NCBI GenBank assembly: GCA_900317125.1
Contig: ONFR01000011.1
Location: forward strand, 16,623 to 80,622
Source of the DNA: an uncultured Bacteroidales bacterium
Lineage (GTDB): Bacteria > Bacteroidota > Bacteroidia > Bacteroidales > P3
Direction of reading: 5' to 3'
Length of the DNA stretch: 64,000 bases
A program made the translations under genes and the position numbers. Positions 60,452 through 64,000 of the stretch are shown in pieces. The notes below the pieces were generated by a model. That model saw only the letters and a list, made by a program, of their open reading frames with translations. It was not told the DNA's origin and ran no database searches. How positions within the stretch are numbered: position 1 is the stretch's first letter; every line of letters starts with the position of its first letter.

Positions 60452-63324
60452 AAATAGGCCCTTCTTTTAAAAATGTTACAACCTTGTGAAACCCTTTGTG
60501 TATTATTCCAGTATACCTGAAATGGATGGCCACTGTCATTGGTCAATCTGCGTGTGGCATTCGGACTTTCTGCACCAAAATATCGAGCCACTTCGCAGGA
60601 GGCATTTATAGTATTTAATGCACCCAACATCACATAGCCACCAATCAATTCATAAGAGCTCCCTCCGATAATCTGGCATGCCTTAGAGTATCTATATGAA
60701 GCAATATCTTTCATCTGATAATGGCTACGTACACCAGAATAACCTTTTACATTTGTTGTGATAAACCCTGGATACCTCGCGGTACTTCTATCATCCATAT
60801 AGTCACTCCCACTGATAGAATAGCTACCTTCTGGAATTAGTGTACTTTTTGTCTGACCTGTATTATCCTTTACATTCATGCATCGCTCTACCTGAAACCC
60901 AACGCCGTTCTTTTCTTGACCAGACAATAAGTACACACTCAACACTTCCTCACCATTTTTACTTAACCTAAGGTTGCATTTTCTGTTGCCATACTGCCCA
61001 TCAGAAAAAACATATGACTCAGGCGGCTTATCCCCTCCGGGGTAAACCCTTATTACATCATTCCCCCTCGCAATCTTATGATTCGATAATTCCCATTTAT
61101 TCCCATTGAATGATACATCTACAGTATCTTGTCCATCTGGGTCAATCAACTTTACAGGATTCCACGCACAATAAGCATACGGCGAGATAGACGGGTACTT
61201 ATCCGCCAGCGGGTCGACGCTCAGCCACATTGCCATCAACTCATAATCCATGTATCTCGCACCGAAATAGCCGAAGCCTGTCTCCTCGTCGCGTTCTTTG
61301 CCCGTGAAAGTGAAACGTTCGCTATAGCCAGTGGAGCGTTGGTCAACAAAACGTTCCCCAAATGGCAGGTACTGCAGGTGCTGAATGGGCATACCTGCTG
61401 CATTTGTTATCCAACTGGCACTGCCTAAATGGTCGGAGTGGTAGAAATACACATCAGGCTCTTCGGGAGTAGGAGCCGACCGGGTATTGTGTGTTGAATG
61501 GCTCACGATAAGATTGTGTATCGCCCCGGGCCGGGGTTTTACATCGGCGTAGAGGTGCCGGGAAGCTGCGTTGCGGTCGAACTCAAAGACCGAATCGAAG
61601 ATGCTGCCGTCGATGCGCACAAGTTCCAGTTCCTCATGATTGCGGTAGTTGAAACTGTTCACTCGTTCACAGCTGTGCCTGAACAATTCATCGGTGCGCC
61701 GTACAAGGTTCTCGTTTGAGCGGACACATGAAGTGTCGCGACTCAATCCCCCGCTGCCCAGACGGGCTGCCAGGCGGTCGGCTCCGGCGTAGTAGTGCTT
61801 GGTATAGCCTTGTTCGGTAAGTACAATGTAGGGCGAGGGGTATAGCGTGACGTGGTTGAGGCTGGTGAAGACGTGCTGCTCCAAGGCATTCTGGTCCACA
61901 GTTGCGGCATCGCCAGTCATCTTCAATGTACGCTCGCCGTTGTGGTCGTAGGCGTAGTAGCTGAAGTGGCTCTCGTCGGCCACGGCAAACAGACGGTTGT
62001 CCTCCGTCCAATGCAGAATCCGGTTGGAATAGTCGACAGCAGGCTCGTTCCGGACAGCCATGCGGACAAGGTTCCCTGCTCCGTCCCATACCAAGTCATA
62101 AAGTCCACCGGTGGCGTTGTTGACGATGAGGCGGGGTGCGTGCGGTTTGTCGTTAGAATTGCTGTAGAAATATTCCATGTGCTGAATCCCTCGCGTAGTC
62201 ACAGACTGCCATAGCAGGTGTTTCGTCCCTATGCGTCCTGACGGGGAGTATTGCATCTCCTCCATGGCGTAGTCCCGCGGCTGACCTCCGATGTCGCCGG
62301 ATCCGTTCGACGCTACCAAGCGGCCCAACGGGTCGTAGTAGTAACTGTTTGAGTATAGGCCTCCCATGCCGCCTATGCCACCGGCATTGTTAGCCAGTCC
62401 AGTGATGTTGCCGACCTTGTTGTAGGAGTATTCAGTGTGTTGCATGGGGTTGTGGCTTATGTCTTCGCTATGGAGGAAAGCCAGACGCTGCAATGAGTCA
62501 TAGGCGTATTCGGTATGTGTTCCGTTGCCATAGTCGATGCGCTTGCGTTGACCGTATTTGGTGTACAGAATATCTGCAATATATGTGCGTGGATTGCCCC
62601 ATTTGTCGCCAGTCATCAGGGTCAGGTCACCGGCATGGTTGTAACGGTAGTCCACCCGTTCACCGTCGGGATAGGTCATGCTCCAGATTCGCCCCCAGCT
62701 GTCATACTCAAAATTGTGTGTGAAGGCGTAAGCGTAGCCCGACGCAGGAACAGACAGCACCCGTATGCTCTTACTGACATTGCCAAGGGCATCGTATTCG
62801 AAGGTCTGCACCCCGCTGCCATCCACGATACGCACCGGCCTGCCTGTAGCCCTGCCGACATTTCCGTAGGAATATGTCACGTTGTTTTCCGTCATATCAC
62901 TGTAACGTTTATGTGCCAGCCTGTAGTATGTATAATGATAAAAAATCTGCCCCAGCGGGTTGGTCTCCCTTGTCAGGTGTCCTGCTGGGTCATATTCATA
63001 CATGGTTGTACCTGCATCGGGATGAATCCTTTGGGTCAGATTTCCTTGCATGTCGTACTGGTATGAGGTGAGGAAGTTGTCGGGATCGTAGGAATGTGTC
63101 AACTGCCCCATGGCATCGTATTCTAACCGAGTAACGCCACCCATGGCATCGATGCTTTTAACTGTCAGCCCTCTTGCATCAGTCAACACGGTGGAGGAAT
63201 TGTTTTCGGGGTCGGTCGTGACAGTCTTGAAGTAATTGACCCCGCTTTCCGAACGGAAACCGTGGTCCACTGTGGTCACAATGCTTTGGCTGAGGATTTC
63301 AGTCCGCACGGTACGGTCAAGCAC
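60448..63324 (-). CDS. RHS/YD-repeat protein with variable C-terminal tip (5'-truncated)
   Basis: 958 residues from a GTG at 63324; the frame stays open to about 63394, adding VPIDTGLFTRTFYDVLDRTV. About 20 YD repeats (YQYDMQGNLTQRIHPDAGTT, YEYDPAGHLTRE) are followed by the core end GYSERFTFTGKERDEETGFG and WNPVKLIDPDG at about 690-755. The variable tip (about 755-958) includes STLIPEGSYSISGSDYMDD and RVSQGCNIF; its activity is unknown. Typical RHS proteins carry more N-terminal sequence and an export signal, missing here. The 5' end abuts a broken recombinase, so the gene is probably truncated and may be a silent donor of tips. Confidence 0.85.
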   Translation of the reverse strand: MLDRTVRTEILSQSIVTTVDHGFRSESGVNYFKTVTTDPENNSSTVLTDARGLTVKSIDAMGGVTRLEYDAMGQLTHSYDPDNFLTSYQYDMQGNLTQRIHPDAGTTMYEYDPAGHLTRETNPLGQIFYHYTYYRLAHKRYSDMTENNVTYSYGNVGRATGRPVRIVDGSGVQTFEYDALGNVSKSIRVLSVPASGYAYAFTHNFEYDSWGRIWSMTYPDGERVDYRYNHAGDLTLMTGDKWGNPRTYIADILYTKYGQRKRIDYGNGTHTEYAYDSLQRLAFLHSEDISHNPMQHTEYSYNKVGNITGLANNAGGIGGMGGLYSNSYYYDPLGRLVASNGSGDIGGQPRDYAMEEMQYSPSGRIGTKHLLWQSVTTRGIQHMEYFYSNSNDKPHAPRLIVNNATGGLYDLVWDGAGNLVRMAVRNEPAVDYSNRILHWTEDNRLFAVADESHFSYYAYDHNGERTLKMTGDAATVDQNALEQHVFTSLNHVTLYPSPYIVLTEQGYTKHYYAGADRLAARLGSGGLSRDTSCVRSNENLVRRTDELFRHSCERVNSFNYRNHEELELVRIDGSIFDSVFEFDRNAASRHLYADVKPRPGAIHNLIVSHSTHNTRSAPTPEEPDVYFYHSDHLGSASWITNAAGMPIQHLQYLPFGERFVDQRSTGYSERFTFTGKERDEETGFGYFGARYMDYELMAMWLSVDPLADKYPSISPYAYCAWNPVKLIDPDGQDTVDVSFNGNKWELSNHKIARGNDVIRVYPGGDKPPESYVFSDGQYGNRKCNLRLSKNGEEVLSVYLLSGQEKNGVGFQVERCMNVKDNTGQTKSTLIPEGSYSISGSDYMDDRSTARYPGFITTNVKGYSGVRSHYQMKDIASYRYSKACQIIGGSSYELIGGYVMLGALNTINASCEVARYFGAESPNATRRLTNDSGHPFQVYWNNTQRVSQGCNIFKRRAYL

Positions 63325-63356
63325 ATCATAGAATGTCCGTGTGAAGAGACCGGTGT

Positions 63357-64000
63357 CTATAGGTACGGCATGAATGTATGCCGTGCGCTATGGAACGACA
63401 CGGTTTTCCTTATCTTGGCCTCCTTGCACCACCGCTTTAACACAACATTTACCCTCTGATTTGTCTCTTTTCGAAAAACGAACTCGCCACCTCGTTTCAC
63501 ACCACGCAGTAGAGCTTCTGCCTCTCCGCATAGCGGCAACCGCTCGTGCGTGTCTGTTTTCTGTTGAAGGAACTCCAACAGCAGATGCTTACCATTGCGT
63601 TTTACATCCTTCCATCGTAACCCCTGCACATCACTGAAACGCAACCCAGTCAAGCACGAGAAAAGGAACATGGTTTGGATATTGTTGTATTCGTCAGACA
63701 GTTGATGTTTCGTCAGCCTCTTTAGTTCGTTTTCAGACAGGAAACTTTTCTTCTCCTGCTCCCGTTTGGGTCTTTTCACTCTTTGCAATATCCTGTCGTC
63801 AAAGAGTCCATTCTTATAGGCATCATGCAGCACGCAGGCCAGTTTTTGAAAGTACAGCCTCACGGTGCCAGCCTTCAATCCTTCTGACTGGAGATTAAGG
63901 ATAAAATCTTGGAGATACGGGGTGGTGACTTTGTCAATTGGTATGTCGCCATACTTCTCAAGGTGGCCACACATTAGTCGGTAGGAATCCTTGGTTTTAT
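63357..64000 (-). pseudogene. Truncated tyrosine recombinase
   Basis: The frame is open beyond the window end (reading KTKDSYRLMCGHLEKYG), so the 5' part is missing from the window. TRYAYL-type core blocks are present: FSCLTGLRFSDVQGLRWKDV (Arg) and VSFHSARHTF (His, Arg). After RHTF the sequence becomes MPYL and stops, losing the GHxxxxTxxYA block with the catalytic tyrosine. The homology ends at about 63360-63375, exactly where the RHS reading frame begins. The gene is inactive as it stands. Confidence 0.8.

Overview
The window is chromosomal DNA from an anaerobic member of the Bacteroidota, most likely Bacteroidales. The evidence is a type IX secretion (T9SS) core operon (porP-gldKLMN), three T9SS cargo proteins with C-terminal sorting domains, a T9SS plug-family protein, an [FeFe] hydrogenase of the trimeric HydABC type, a UpxY-like NusG paralogue, and many promoters with the Bacteroidota -7 box TAnnTTTG, several with a TTTG box 19 nt upstream. 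I cannot name the species.

Layout. 0.2-7.4 kb: T9SS core operon ending at a strong terminator, then a second gldN paralogue. 7.4-10.9 kb: a His-rich CobW-type GTPase and an SF1 helicase, both on the minus strand. 10.9-15.7 kb: hydrogenase operon in the order 2Fe-2S protein, hydB, hydA, hydC. 15.8-27.3 kb: NusG paralogue, nitroreductase, then a minus-strand run of rluD, T9SS cargo, PASTA protein, miaB, M6-like metalloprotease cargo and T9SS plug protein. 27.3-36.5 kb: AT-rich accessory island with a toxin-antitoxin-like pair, a single-chain restriction-modification enzyme with a structured leader, and a 5.2-kb integrative element inserted in the 3' end of a tRNA-Val gene (15-bp att repeats at 31319 and 36481). 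36.5-42.6 kb: two tRNA-Val genes, an MBL hydrolase, a DRTGG-PHP gene pair, rlmH, an acetyltransferase, an OmpA protein and ftsE. 43.3-48.0 kb: a 1574-residue adhesin-like T9SS cargo. 48.4-56.6 kb: two TrkH paralogues with TrkA, an acyl-CoA ligase, a glycosyltransferase and a hexapeptide acyltransferase. 56.6-64.0 kb: a recombined region with gene remnants, an IS5-type transposase remnant, repeats, and an RHS/YD-repeat locus with two C-terminal-tip/immunity-like cassettes next to a broken tyrosine recombinase.

How the genes fit together. The T9SS genes form the outer-membrane-associated export machine; the three cargo proteins with sorting domains are probable substrates. HydABC would couple NADH and ferredoxin oxidation to H2 formation; the DRTGG-PHP pair at 38 kb is of a kind I recall beside such hydrogenases in other anaerobes. 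TrkH/TrkA form a potassium uptake system. The accessory islands add defence (restriction-modification, toxin-antitoxin) and probable interbacterial competition (RHS tips).

Several intergenic gaps hold short-period degenerate tandem repeats (periods 7, 8 and 11 bp) that abut start or stop codons. The same repeat class recurs at distant loci. These and the RHS cassette region are the least explained features here.
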